Part shown: piece after piece, positions 8,879 through 16,489 of the stretch
Layout of the letters: the number at the start of each line of letters is the position of its first letter
Position numbering within the stretch: the first letter of the stretch is position 1
Source: Fervidifonticultor_A sp037443565
Lineage (GTDB): Bacteria > Sysuimicrobiota > Sysuimicrobiia > Sysuimicrobiales > Humicultoraceae
Assembly (NCBI GenBank): GCA_037443565.1
Contig: JBBIOB010000005.1
Coordinates: 36,996 to 100,995 of the forward strand
Length of the DNA stretch: 64,000 nucleotides
Direction: 5' to 3'
Made by a program: the position numbers and the translations under genes
Notes under the pieces: model-generated
What the model saw: only the letters and a program-made list of their open reading frames with translations
What the model was told of the DNA's origin: nothing
Databases searched by the model: none

Positions 8879-9177
8879 CGCTGCGGTTCGTAGTCCGGCC
8901 GGCCGCCGATGCGGACATCGCAGAGGCGGCGCTGTGGTACGAGGCTCGTTCAATCGGCCTGGGTGCGGAATTCCTTCGAGCGGTCGATACCTGCTTCGAG
9001 GAGATCCGTCGAAATCCCGAGCACTTCCCCCAGATCTACAAGAGCAGTTGCAGGGCGCTCCTTCGACGATTCCCGTACGCTGTGTATTTCGTCTCAACAG
9101 CTGGCGGCATACGAGTTGTCGCCTGTATGCACGTGAAGAGGGATCCGCGGCGTTGGCAACGGCGTGTCGACCGCTAA
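8875..9177 (+). CDS. RelE/ParE family toxin
   Basis: 100 residues, GTG start overlapping the antitoxin stop. Typical family features are present: VVRPAADADIAEAALWYEARS at the N-terminus (the helix pair following strand one), then FLRAVDTCFEEIRRNPEHFPQI, and a basic C-terminal strand region (RALLRRFPYAVYF and VVACMHVKRDPRRW). RelE-type members cut mRNA on the ribosome, ParE-type members poison gyrase; this one cannot be assigned to either by eye. Its TAA stop lies inside the left core of the attC-like site (GCTAAC), which is how genes of integron cassettes commonly end. Confidence 0.87.
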   Translation: MTLRFVVRPAADADIAEAALWYEARSIGLGAEFLRAVDTCFEEIRRNPEHFPQIYKSSCRALLRRFPYAVYFVSTAGGIRVVACMHVKRDPRRWQRRVDR

Positions 9178-9229
9178 CCTCGCGCTTGAACGGACGCGCT
9201 TCGCGCGCCGCTCACCGCAACCGTTAGGC
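9172..9229 (+). mobile_element. attC-like integron recombination site 1
   Basis: A left core with CTAAC at 9174-9178 and a right core GTTAGGC at 9223-9229 enclose an imperfect palindrome. In the middle, CGG-A-CGCGC (9191-9199) pairs with GCGCG-CCG (9203-9210) leaving one extrahelical A at 9194 and a TTC loop. Complementary outer arms with mismatches run between core and inner stem. This layout (core, imperfect arms, bulged base, terminal loop, GTTRRRY) is that of attC sites, which recombine as folded single strands. The left core deviates from RYYYAAC at its first two bases. Confidence 0.7.
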
Positions 9230-9270
9230 CTCACACCCAATTCCGAAACTCACACCCGGAGGACCGAACG

Positions 9271-9612
9271 ATGACGAAGTACCTTATCTCCTTCCCCGGA
9301 TCGGCGATGGACATCTCCGACGAAGACATGGCTGCCGTCGGCGAAGCGGCACACGCGGTCATACGCGAGGCGAAGGATGCCGGCGTCTATGTGTTCGCCG
9401 GTGGTATCAACGAGGACGTCGCGCCGCTGATGGTCGCCGCCGACGGCACCGTCACGAACGAGACCTACCCGCAGACCAAGGAGTTCGACGGCGGCTTCTG
9501 TGTCCTGGAACTCCCGTCGCGCGAAGCCGCCGTCCAATGGGCCGCGAAGATCGCCAAAGCCTGCCGCTGCTCGCAGGAACTCCGCGAGTTCGGGTGCGAC
9601 CCCGAGAGCTGA
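9271..9612 (+). CDS. YCII/DGPF domain protein
   Basis: 113 residues starting MTKYLISFPG and including GVYVFAGGINEDVAPLMVAADGTV and a closing FDGGFCVLELPSREAAVQWAAKIA. This is the YCII-related (DGPF) fold, a small ferredoxin-like alpha+beta domain often found as a stand-alone protein near ECF sigma factors or on mobile gene cassettes. The biochemical role is mostly unknown; a few relatives act in chlorinated-aromatic breakdown. GGAGG sits 10 bases before the ATG. It lies immediately downstream of attC-like site 1, so it is a likely single-gene cassette. Confidence 0.82.
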   Translation: MTKYLISFPGSAMDISDEDMAAVGEAAHAVIREAKDAGVYVFAGGINEDVAPLMVAADGTVTNETYPQTKEFDGGFCVLELPSREAAVQWAAKIAKACRCSQELREFGCDPES

Positions 9613-9784
9613 CCGGCGAGGTCGCAGCCCGAAGCGAACGAGGAGGTCCTTCTGCATCTACTTTGTTCATTGCCAGAAACTCGGACAGGCAACACGCCCA
9701 AGCGCCTCGCTACATCCGTGAGGCCCAAACATGAGTTAGACGGCCAGGCGATCTCGCGCTAAGATGGGCGCGGAGGTGAGCGGT
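9613..9784. other. Spacer with possible degenerate cassette boundary
   Basis: No gene is supported. A GTTAGAC heptamer at 9735-9741 fits the right core of an attC site and a GCCTC/GAGGC inverted pair lies about 15-40 bases before it, but no convincing left core is seen. If it is a worn attC, it would separate the YCII unit from the hicBA unit. Confidence 0.3.
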
Positions 9785-9982
9785 GTGAAATACAGGGTCG
9801 TGCTGAGGGAATCGGAGGAAGGCTTCAGCGTTTCCTGTCCAGGCTTGCCCGGGTGCTGGTCGCAAGGGAGGACCGAGGAGGAAGCGCTGGCCAACATTCG
9901 GGATGCTATTCGCGAGTATCTTGAAGCCCGAGACGCCTCCTTGAACGACGAGGAGACCCGTGAGGTCGAGGTTCTGGTCTAG
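9785..9982 (+). CDS. hicB: HicB family antitoxin
   Basis: 65 residues from the GTG at 9785, chosen because HicB proteins begin MKYRVVL and because GGAGG lies about nine bases upstream; an ATG at 9764 would add seven residues. The HicB partial RNase H-like fold is seen as KYRVVLRESEEGFSVSCPGLPGCWSQG, then TEEEALANIRDAIREYLEA. No C-terminal DNA-binding domain is present, as in other short HicB proteins. It is followed two bases later by a hicA remnant, in the order hicB-hicA. Confidence 0.82.
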   Translation: MKYRVVLRESEEGFSVSCPGLPGCWSQGRTEEEALANIRDAIREYLEARDASLNDEETREVEVLV

Positions 9983-9984
9983 TC

Positions 9985-10136
9985 TTGCCCGAGCTACCCG
10001 GTGTCAACCACCTCCACGCAGTTCGGGCATTTGAGAAGGCCGAGTTCCGTGTCGTTCGTCACGGTAAGCACATCGTGATGTCGGACGGGATACGCATCAT
10101 CACGATCCCGCGGCATGTAAAGAGGATACGCCTAAC
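9985..10136 (+). pseudogene. hicA: hicA toxin remnant, 3' end cut off at attC-like site 2
   Basis: Starting at TTG 9985, LPELPGVNHLHAVRAFEKAEFRVVR then HGKHIVMSDGIRIITIPRH match the first two thirds of HicA, an mRNA-cleaving toxin with a double-stranded RNA-binding-like fold. The conserved His of HicA (GKH here) is present. After IPRH the usual closing helix, which reads like GTLRGILRQAGLS in homologues, is missing; instead the frame runs into the attC-like sequence. The frame is not stopped by the TAA of the left core and stays open through the site into the next gene, so a fusion to the GNAT protein is possible on paper. Confidence 0.65.
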
Positions 10137-10192
10137 AAATCGTTCCAGCGGATGCGGGATAGAGCCCCGCACCGCTGACTCAATCGTTAGGA
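10130..10192 (+). mobile_element. attC-like integron recombination site 2
   Basis: Left core GCCTAAC (10130-10136) and right core GTTAGGA (10186-10192) are near-perfect reverse complements. Between them CAGCGG-A-TGCGGG (10146-10158, less one A) pairs with CCCGCA-CCGCTG (10166-10177), leaving a single extrahelical A at 10152 and a seven-base loop. The outer arms between core and stem are imperfectly complementary. The same bulge position occurs in site 1. These are the shared features of attC sites, in which extrahelical bases set which strand is recombined. Confidence 0.8.
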
Positions 10193-10230
10193 CGCCAGCG
10201 AGTTCACACGAGACCTCAGGGGACGCGACA

Positions 10231-10851
10231 TTGGAACGGATCAACCAGCTGAGCCCAGCAGCCATGGGCCGGGCAATAATCACACTCGAGCGCGCGTTCG
10301 CGAGCGATCCGATGTTCACGTGGATCTTTCCGGATCCAGACAAGCGCTGCAAGTCTCTTCGCATGATGAATCGGGTCCTGCTTCAGTACGGTTTTCGCTA
10401 CGGCCACGTGACTGAATTGAACGGGGGCATGGCCGTCGCGATTTGGATTCCTCCGGGCCGCGCCATTACGATCGGCGGGATGCTCCGGTGCGGGATGCTG
10501 GCCGTGCCGTTCGGCATCGGATTTCGAGCGTTTGCCAAGTTCATGGACGCGAATGACATCATGGGGAAGTTCCACAAGAAGTACGTTCCCGAGCCGCATT
10601 GGTACCTTCTGATCGTCGGTGTGGATCCGGATCTCCAAGGGCGTGGTCTTGGTTCGACGCTGGTCAGGGAGGGGTTGGCACGGGCTGACGAGGCGAACTG
10701 CCCCTGCTATTTGGAGACCAGCGAGGAGCGCAATCTGGCCCTTTACGAGCGCTATGGCTTCGTGGTCGTAGGAACCGCGCCGCTGGGCAGCGGTGGGCCT
10801 CCCGGATGGGCGATGCGGCGGGACCCACGGCGCTCGTGGAGTTCTAGATGA
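10231..10851 (+). CDS. GNAT family N-acetyltransferase
   Basis: 206 residues from a TTG at 10231 that has AGGGGA upstream; the frame is also open from the hicA remnant. The GNAT fold is clear: IITLERAFASDPMFTWIFPDPD at the start, LIVGVDPDLQGRGLGSTLVREGL near residue 130 with the acetyl-CoA pyrophosphate-binding Q/RxxGxG/A loop, and a closing LETSEERNLALYERYGFVVVG. Substrate is unknown; proteins like this occur widely in resistance and cassette contexts. It ends in a four-base overlap (ATGA) with the next small gene, so both are likely translated together. Confidence 0.85.
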   Translation: MERINQLSPAAMGRAIITLERAFASDPMFTWIFPDPDKRCKSLRMMNRVLLQYGFRYGHVTELNGGMAVAIWIPPGRAITIGGMLRCGMLAVPFGIGFRAFAKFMDANDIMGKFHKKYVPEPHWYLLIVGVDPDLQGRGLGSTLVREGLARADEANCPCYLETSEERNLALYERYGFVVVGTAPLGSGGPPGWAMRRDPRRSWSSR

Positions 10852-11198
10852 AGACCTACCCCTACTCGGAAGCGCGCCAGCGGCTCGCGAGGCTGCTGGA
10901 TCAAGCCCGGCGTGAGGGCCGGGTCCAGATCCGTCGGCAGGATGGGTCGACCTTCGTCCTCCAGCCGGTGACGCCAGCTGAGTCACCGCTCGACGTACCC
11001 GGCGTTCGGAGCAGGCTACGCCCGGGGGAACTCGTGGGGCTAATCCGCGCAGAGCGCGCACGCGCCGGGGAAGCGACCGTTGAGGCGCTCTCTCGCAGGC
11101 GTTCGCAGCGGACGACGGCGCGACTCGAGTCCCGGTTCAGACCGGTTCAGAAGAAGCAACCGCAGGGCACAGAGGGTTTGAGAGGCCGGCCGCGCTAG
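10848..11198 (+). CDS. Phd/YefM-like antitoxin protein without an obvious toxin
   Basis: 116 residues. The first half, MKTYPYSEARQRLARLLDQARREGRVQIRRQDGS, follows the prevent-host-death/YefM pattern in which a short N-terminal fold binds operator DNA and DNA-proximal helices dimerise. The second half is Arg-rich and low in complexity. No PIN or RelE toxin gene follows; instead the next gene is convergent and overlaps the end by four bases. It may be a solitary antitoxin left after loss of its partner. Assignment rests on the N-terminal half only. Confidence 0.6.
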   Translation: MKTYPYSEARQRLARLLDQARREGRVQIRRQDGSTFVLQPVTPAESPLDVPGVRSRLRPGELVGLIRAERARAGEATVEALSRRRSQRTTARLESRFRPVQKKQPQGTEGLRGRPR

Positions 11199-12157
11199 GC
11201 TCGCACCTCCTGTCGCTGGAACCGGATGTAGGCGTAGGCGAAGAGCAGGATCACGGCCGCGACGAGCCCGGTGAACTGGGGCCAGACCAGCAGCAGGCTC
11301 TGGGAGAGCGGCAGCAGGGTGCCCCGCACCGCGCCCTCGAGCTGCACCATGAACACCGGTCCGAGCGCCCGGACCTCGGGGTTGAGCAGCGCCAGGACCG
11401 TCTCCGAGTACAGGGTGTTGGGCGACAGCCGCGACAGGAAGAGCCGGAACTGCAGGAGGCCGAGCTCCGCGTCGGGGTTCGCGCCCGCGAAGACGTTGAC
11501 GACGTTGAAGACCATCCCGGCCAGGATCTCCCAGAAGACCGCGAAGAACAGCCACACGGCTAGTGTGGCCAGCGCGGACGTGGCCGGCTGTCGGAAGACC
11601 ACCGAGAACACCATCGCCAATGCGAGCCAGACGCCGCCATACGCCAGCGTCGCCAGGAGGAAGAAGAGGCCCCGGCCGATCTCTGGGCCCTCGGGGACGA
11701 CGCCGAGCCGGAAGATGCTCAGGCCGGTGACCAGCAGCCACAGCGCCACCAGGGTGGTGGCCAGCGTGGCCAGCCCGGCGAGGAACTTGCCCATCAGCAC
11801 GGCGTCGCGGTAGATGGGCTGCGCGAGCACCCGGCTCATCGTCCGACGCATGTACTCGCCGTTGACCGAGTCGAAGGCGAGCGCGATGCTGATGAGCGGG
11901 ATCAGGAACCCGAGGAACGCCACGAACGAGAGCTCGGTGTCGCCGACGCGGTAGGGCAGCGCGAAGACGCGCAGGTAGATAAAGGGGTCTTCGCCGACCG
12001 CGGTGCGCAAGGTCTGCGTGGCGGCGAACACCGTCGCCACCGCGGTCAGCAGCATGATGAACTCGAGCACACGCATGCGCACGCTCGACAGATGGTCGGC
12101 GAACTCCTTGAAGACGACGGCCCACAGCCCGGTCCAGGGCGACCCTTCACGCCTCAC
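11195..12157 (-). CDS. ABC-2 type transporter permease
   Basis: 320 residues from a GTG at 12157 that overlaps the end of the ATPase gene; earlier in-frame starts fall deeper inside that gene. Six hydrophobic segments are visible. A large extracellular loop (QTLRTAVGEDPFIYLRVFAL) follows the first helix, and the second helix region carries PLISIALAFDSVNGEYMRRTMSRVLAQPIYRDAVLMGKFLAGL, the NatB/GldF-like pattern of ABC-2 exporters. With the ATPase and the NEW3 protein it forms an operon read leftwards. It probably exports a peptide, ion or lipid; the substrate is unknown. Confidence 0.85.
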   Translation of the reverse strand: MRREGSPWTGLWAVVFKEFADHLSSVRMRVLEFIMLLTAVATVFAATQTLRTAVGEDPFIYLRVFALPYRVGDTELSFVAFLGFLIPLISIALAFDSVNGEYMRRTMSRVLAQPIYRDAVLMGKFLAGLATLATTLVALWLLVTGLSIFRLGVVPEGPEIGRGLFFLLATLAYGGVWLALAMVFSVVFRQPATSALATLAVWLFFAVFWEILAGMVFNVVNVFAGANPDAELGLLQFRLFLSRLSPNTLYSETVLALLNPEVRALGPVFMVQLEGAVRGTLLPLSQSLLLVWPQFTGLVAAVILLFAYAYIRFQRQEVRA

Positions 12158-13082
12158 GGCGGGCCTCCTGGAAGTACCGCGCGTAGACCTCATCCAGGCT
12201 GGCGCGCTCGAGGCTCAACTCGAACAACTGCGCACCTTGCGCGACCACGCGGCGCGCCACTTCGGCGCGGCAGTCCTGTTGCGCTTCGAGATGGTAGCGG
12301 CCCGGCCGCACGGTGGTGACCTGCACCACGCCGGGCACGGTCTGCAGCACACGCTCGAGGCTGTCGGGTGAGGTCTCGACCTGAATGCGGTAGGCGCCGC
12401 CGAGCACGCGCCCGCTGAGCGTCTCGAACGTGCCCTCGAGCACCATCCGGCCGCTGCTGAACAGCCCGACGCGGTCGCAGACCGCCTGCACCTGGTGCAG
12501 CAGGTGCGAGGAGAGGAGCACAGTGAGCCCGTCGGCTTTGAGGCCCCGGATCATGTCGAGGAGCTCGGCGGCGGCTTCGGGATCGAGGCCGACCGTCGGC
12601 TCGTCGAGGATGGCGATCTGGGGCCGCTTGAGCAGGACGTCGGCCAGCCCGAGCCGCTGGCGCATGCCCCGGGAGAAGGTCCCCACCGGCCGCTCCATCA
12701 CGTCGGCCAGGCCCAGCCTGTCCAACACCTCGGTGATCGTCGTCTCGGCGTCCCGCTTCGGGATGGCGTTGAGCCGCGCGGTGTAGCGCAGGTTGTCGCG
12801 CGCCGACAGCTCATCGTAGAAGCCGACCGAGTCCGGGAGGTAGCCGACCCGGCGCTTCACCTCGAGCGGGTTGCGGAGCGGATCGAAGCCCAGGACCCGC
12901 GCTTCCCCGGCCGTCGGCTCGGTCAGCCCCAGGATCATCAGGATCGTCGTGGTCTTGCCCGAGCCGTTGGGCCCCAGCAGCCCGAAGACCTCGCCGGCCT
13001 GCAGCCGCAGATTCAGATTGTCCACGGCGACGACGTCGTCGTAGCGTTTGGTGAGCCCTTGGGTCTCGATGACGGTGCTCAT
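12147..13082 (-). CDS. ABC transporter ATP-binding protein
   Basis: 311 residues; the ATG at 13082 overlaps the stop of the upstream NEW3 gene. Walker A GPNGSGKTTTILMILG near residue 40, signature FSRGMRQRLGLADVL near 135, Walker B IAILDEPTVGLDPEAA near 155 and an LSSHLLHQV switch-His region are all present. The last ~80 residues form the accessory domain seen in CcmA/NatA-like exporters. The signature reads FSRGM in place of LSGGQ, as in many ABC-2 partners. It energises the permease encoded just downstream. Confidence 0.92.
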   Translation of the reverse strand: MSTVIETQGLTKRYDDVVAVDNLNLRLQAGEVFGLLGPNGSGKTTTILMILGLTEPTAGEARVLGFDPLRNPLEVKRRVGYLPDSVGFYDELSARDNLRYTARLNAIPKRDAETTITEVLDRLGLADVMERPVGTFSRGMRQRLGLADVLLKRPQIAILDEPTVGLDPEAAAELLDMIRGLKADGLTVLLSSHLLHQVQAVCDRVGLFSSGRMVLEGTFETLSGRVLGGAYRIQVETSPDSLERVLQTVPGVVQVTTVRPGRYHLEAQQDCRAEVARRVVAQGAQLFELSLERASLDEVYARYFQEARREA

Positions 13083-14284
13083 CGGCGGCCGTAGCGCGAG
13101 ACGACCAGTCCCAGCACACCCAGCGCTACCGCGACCACGATGACGCCGACGATGCCCCACAGCGTCGAGGTCAGCACCGTGACCCGGTAGTCAGCCGAGG
13201 TGGACGAATCGGCGGCGCTGGCGCGCAGGGTCAGCATGTAGTCGCCTGCGATCGCCTTCGGCGCCGGCTTGATGGTCGCGGTGACCTCGCGCTCGCCCCG
13301 AGCCGGGATCTCGTCCACCTGCTTGGGGTCGAAGGTCACCGACCAGCCGGTCGGCTCGAACGCCGACACCTCGACGTTGCGGGCCGGGGCGCTGCCGCGG
13401 TTGCGCACGACAACCTTGATCGTGGTCTCCTGGCCGGCGTACGCGCGGCCCGACAGGCGGCCGTCGGGCGTGCTGACCGACAGATCGGGCCGGCCGATGG
13501 CCTCGAGGGTCAGCTTGGTCTCCGCGCGGGCCTCGCCTGACCCGGCGCGAACCGTGACCGCATAGTTGCCGGCTGCGACGTCCTGAGGGGGCGAGACCTC
13601 GGTGTCGAGATCGCGGGACTCTCCGGCCTTTAGCGGCAGGCTCGTGACCTGCTGGGCGCCGAACGCGGGGGTGAAGGTCACCTGGAATCCGCGGGGCGCC
13701 TGCGCCTCGAGGTTCACGAGCAGGTCCTGGTCGCTGTCGTTGCGCAACGTGAGCCGGTAGCGGAAGCTGCTGCCGACGGTGCCACGGATCACGGGCAGCT
13801 CGGCCTGCAGGTCCAGCCGTCCGGGCGACACCTGTCCGAACGTGAGCGCCACCGGCAGCGTGGCCTCCGCGGTCTGGCCCCGGGCCCGCAGCACGAACCG
13901 GAACGTGCCGGCCCTCGCGGCATCCGGCGGATCGAAGCGCGCACTCAGCGTGGCATCCTGATCCGTGCCCACATAGACCGAGCCGATTGCGCGCCCGATG
14001 CCCAGAAAGGTCACCCTCCAGCCCGGGCTCGCCTGCGTGACGCTGAGATCCACCACCTGCGGTGGCAGCCCGTAGTTGCGCACCGTCAGGTTGAGCGTGA
14101 CCGGTTCGCCCTGACGCACGGTCTGATTGGGGTACGGCGTCGAGAGGCTCAATCCGCGATAGGCCGGGCCAGGGGTCGGGCTCTGTGCGGCCGCCGGAAC
14201 CATTGCGACCGGCGCAACCACGAGGACCGCGACCACCACGAGCACCGCAACACGGGGCATTCCACCACCTCCAGTGAGTTTCAT
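13079..14284 (-). CDS. NEW3/alpha-galactosidase-associated domain membrane protein
   Basis: 401 residues from the ATG at 14284. A signal peptide (VLVVVAVLVVAPVAMVPAAAQ) is followed by three or four immunoglobulin-like repeats, each with a pattern such as PVTLNLTVRNYGLPPQVVDLSV or TIKVVVRNRGSAPARNVEVSAFEPTGW and a closing VTATIKPAPKAIAGDYMLTLRA. A single C-terminal helix (LWGIVGVIVVAVALGVLGLVV) and RYGRR anchor it, leaving the repeats outside. Such COG1470-like proteins are regularly encoded with ABC-2 exporters, as here, and may act as an extracytoplasmic partner. This is the first gene of the leftward operon. Confidence 0.8.
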   Translation of the reverse strand: MKLTGGGGMPRVAVLVVVAVLVVAPVAMVPAAAQSPTPGPAYRGLSLSTPYPNQTVRQGEPVTLNLTVRNYGLPPQVVDLSVTQASPGWRVTFLGIGRAIGSVYVGTDQDATLSARFDPPDAARAGTFRFVLRARGQTAEATLPVALTFGQVSPGRLDLQAELPVIRGTVGSSFRYRLTLRNDSDQDLLVNLEAQAPRGFQVTFTPAFGAQQVTSLPLKAGESRDLDTEVSPPQDVAAGNYAVTVRAGSGEARAETKLTLEAIGRPDLSVSTPDGRLSGRAYAGQETTIKVVVRNRGSAPARNVEVSAFEPTGWSVTFDPKQVDEIPARGEREVTATIKPAPKAIAGDYMLTLRASAADSSTSADYRVTVLTSTLWGIVGVIVVAVALGVLGLVVSRYGRR

Positions 14285-14370
14285 GACACCAGTCTCCGTA
14301 GTCCATACACGCATGCGGACCGCACTTTCGGTTCCGGGAATCTATTTAGCGGGTTTGCGGCCCGAAATGC

Positions 14371-14401
14371 AAGAGGCGCGGACGATGCGCCCACGCCTCT
14401 T
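14371..14401 (-). terminator. Inverted repeat, possible terminator
   Basis: AAGAGGCG (14371-14378) and CGCCTCTT (14394-14401) form an eight-base stem in the gap between two leftward genes. Only a weak T-rich stretch follows on the minus strand, so this is a tentative terminator for the secreted-protein gene upstream of it. Confidence 0.4.
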
Positions 14402-14453
14402 AGCCTACCATGCCCGGACTTGCGGGCCCAGCAGGACGGGTGAGCCCCGCGCG

Positions 14454-15542
14454 TTATTGGGCGAGAATCGTCATCACGGTGCTCTTCACCCTGGCCCGCA
14501 CGACCCACTCCTGCTCCCACGCCACGCGCGGATCGGTCGGCCGCGGAGGGTGGACCAGGATCAACTCCTGCGCGTAGGCGATCATGCGGGCCATTGCGCC
14601 GTCGGCGCCCGCAAAGATCCCCTTCGGCACCGCGCACTGCGTGGCGGAGGCGGGCAGCAGCACCCGGTCGGCGGTCCAGCGCTCGACGTTTGCGTTGGAC
14701 AGGTAGTCGAACAGGCCCATGCCCGCATCGGGTAGCTCCGACGAACTCCAGATGATGAAATCGTTGCCCTTGGCGCCGAACGCGTTGATGAAGTAGGCGC
14801 GGGCCGCTGGGATCTGTCTCCACCGCAGCCCGATGCTTGCCTGCGGCTCGCCCTGCGTCGACAGCTCGATTGCGGGCATCAGATCCTGGTTCGCGCCAAT
14901 GGCGAAGCGCAGGCCCGCCGGGACGCCCTCGCCGGTCACCGCGTGGTCGCCCTGCAGCGACGCTCCGTCCGGCAGCATCCGGCGGTCGCGCTCGTTGGGC
15001 CAGACCGAGTAGCCGGGTTGGGCGCGGGCGCCGCCTTCAGGGGCGAAGCGGCCCTGCCAGACCGACGCCCACTCCTGGGGCGATGCCCTCGAGAAGTCCA
15101 CCACGCGGGGCTGTCCGGCGCGGACCTCGGCGCTGCAGCCCCAGTAGAAGAGCAGCCGGCCCTTGGGCTGCTCGACCCCGCCCGGATCGCTGTCCTCGGG
15201 CCCCGCGGCCGCGGGCCGCTCGGCTCTGACGGGTTCGAGCGGCAGGCTCGCGCCCATGCGCATCGCCGCCGGGATGGCCTGCGTGGCCTGGATCCCCTGG
15301 GGACGCGTGCGGACGAAGAGCGCGACGTCCATGAAGCGTCCGAATCCATGGCGAGTATTGCCAAACTCGTTCTGTCCTCTCATGCCGGGCATCATCGGTA
15401 TCCCGGCGAGGGTGTTGGTTGCCACATCGATCCAGAACTGCGCAACGGGCGGTCTGACCACTTGCTGCTGCGCGCCGGCCGCGGTCGCCATGATGAGGAG
15501 CGAAGCCACGATCGCAAGCGCGCGACGGAACGGGATGCGCAT
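14454..15542 (-). CDS. Secreted protein of unknown function
   Basis: 362 residues from the ATG at 15542, which has AGGAGG seven bases upstream; a GTG one codon earlier is an alternative. A signal peptide (RALAIVASLLIMATAAGAQQ) is followed by PPVAQFWIDVATNTLAGIPMMPGM. The body has many Trp, Pro and acidic residues, a single Cys in LLFYWGCSAEV near residue 138 and one in SATQCAVPKG near 315, which could form a disulfide. The C-terminal WEQEWVVRARVKSTVMTILAQ is strongly patterned and likely a strand pair. I do not recognise the family. It has its own ribosome-binding site and no close partner. Confidence 0.75.
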   Translation of the reverse strand: MRIPFRRALAIVASLLIMATAAGAQQQVVRPPVAQFWIDVATNTLAGIPMMPGMRGQNEFGNTRHGFGRFMDVALFVRTRPQGIQATQAIPAAMRMGASLPLEPVRAERPAAAGPEDSDPGGVEQPKGRLLFYWGCSAEVRAGQPRVVDFSRASPQEWASVWQGRFAPEGGARAQPGYSVWPNERDRRMLPDGASLQGDHAVTGEGVPAGLRFAIGANQDLMPAIELSTQGEPQASIGLRWRQIPAARAYFINAFGAKGNDFIIWSSSELPDAGMGLFDYLSNANVERWTADRVLLPASATQCAVPKGIFAGADGAMARMIAYAQELILVHPPRPTDPRVAWEQEWVVRARVKSTVMTILAQ

Positions 15543-15545
15543 CAC

Positions 15546-15817
15546 AGTGCCTCCTAATCAGTTGACCAAACGTTACTCCATACGCGATACGCGGTGCGTG
15601 CGCACTTCTCCTCTGTTGGGCATCGACTTTGGGGTGTTTGGTGGGCTCTGCAAGCAGGACCTGACTCATGGGCTATCCGGAGGGACGACCCCGCAGGGAC
15701 AGCGGACATCAGGCGCCGCGGCCGCGCCCCGCCGTCCCTGCTTCCGGACCGCACCGGCATGATCAGGCACCGCCCTCTCAGCGGCCTCTCAGGGGAGTTC
15801 CTGACCTTGAGGGGGTG
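15546..15817. other. Intergenic region without recognised gene
   Basis: About 270 bases between the 5' end of the secreted-protein gene and the 3' end of the DtxR-like gene. It should hold the leftward promoter of the secreted-protein gene near 15560-15600. No convincing coding sequence, hairpin terminator or RNA gene is seen. Confidence 0.5.
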
Positions 15818-16489
15818 CTAGGCGGTCGGCCGCACGCGCACCCGTTGCGCGACATCGCGGCCGATGGCGCGGATCTGCTGTTCGATCTGCACCGTGATCG
15901 GCCCGTTGAGCGGTCCCACCTCGCGGACGAGCACCTCGGCGCCGGGCAGCACGCCTACTTGAACCAGATACCGCACGACCGCTTCAGCTTCTTCCGGGAT
16001 GCTCACAACAGTGACACGATCCCACACCTCGAGGCTCTCAAGGGTCGGTAGAGCCTCCAGGCTTGGCTCGGCGTCGTCCGGAATCGGCAGCCCATGCGGA
16101 CACGTTGAAGGATGCCCCAGCACATCGTCCAGGCGAGCCTCTACCTCGGGGCTGATGACGTGCTCGAGCTTGCACGCTTCGGCATACACCAGCGGCAGGT
16201 CCAGATGGAGGAGGTCGGTGAGCAGGCGCTCGGCCAGGCGCAGCCGGCGGACCACGTGCCGCGCGGTCTGCATCCCGCGCGTGGTCAGCTTGTAGCCTTC
16301 GTCTGCATGGGAGCGCAGGAGACCCTGGGACTCCAGGCGCTTCAACATCTCATACGAAGAGGGCGCAGAGACCCCCATGTACTCGGCGACCTTCGAGATC
16401 GTGACCGGCGGCGTCGACTGCGCGACCGTGTACACCGCCTTCAGGTACATCTCGGTGCGTTCCGTCCTGGAGATGTCGTGGACCGTCAT
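15818..16489 (-). CDS. DtxR/MntR family metal-dependent regulator
   Basis: 223 residues; ATG 16489 overlaps the stop of the Fur-like gene (ATGA) and has AGGAG eight bases upstream. N-terminal winged helix (TEMYLKAVYTVAQSTPPVTISKVAEYMGVSAPSSYEMLKRLESQGLL), then the dimerisation/metal domain with the ligand pattern EACKLEHVISPEVEARLDDVLGHPSTCPHGLPIP typical of DtxR and MntR. The C-terminal ~75 residues form an SH3/FeoA-like domain. Such proteins repress iron- or manganese-uptake genes when the metal is abundant. A DtxR-box-like sequence stands in front of the divergent iron transporter. Fe versus Mn preference is not decided by sequence here. Confidence 0.9.
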   Translation of the reverse strand: MTVHDISRTERTEMYLKAVYTVAQSTPPVTISKVAEYMGVSAPSSYEMLKRLESQGLLRSHADEGYKLTTRGMQTARHVVRRLRLAERLLTDLLHLDLPLVYAEACKLEHVISPEVEARLDDVLGHPSTCPHGLPIPDDAEPSLEALPTLESLEVWDRVTVVSIPEEAEAVVRYLVQVGVLPGAEVLVREVGPLNGPITVQIEQQIRAIGRDVAQRVRVRPTA

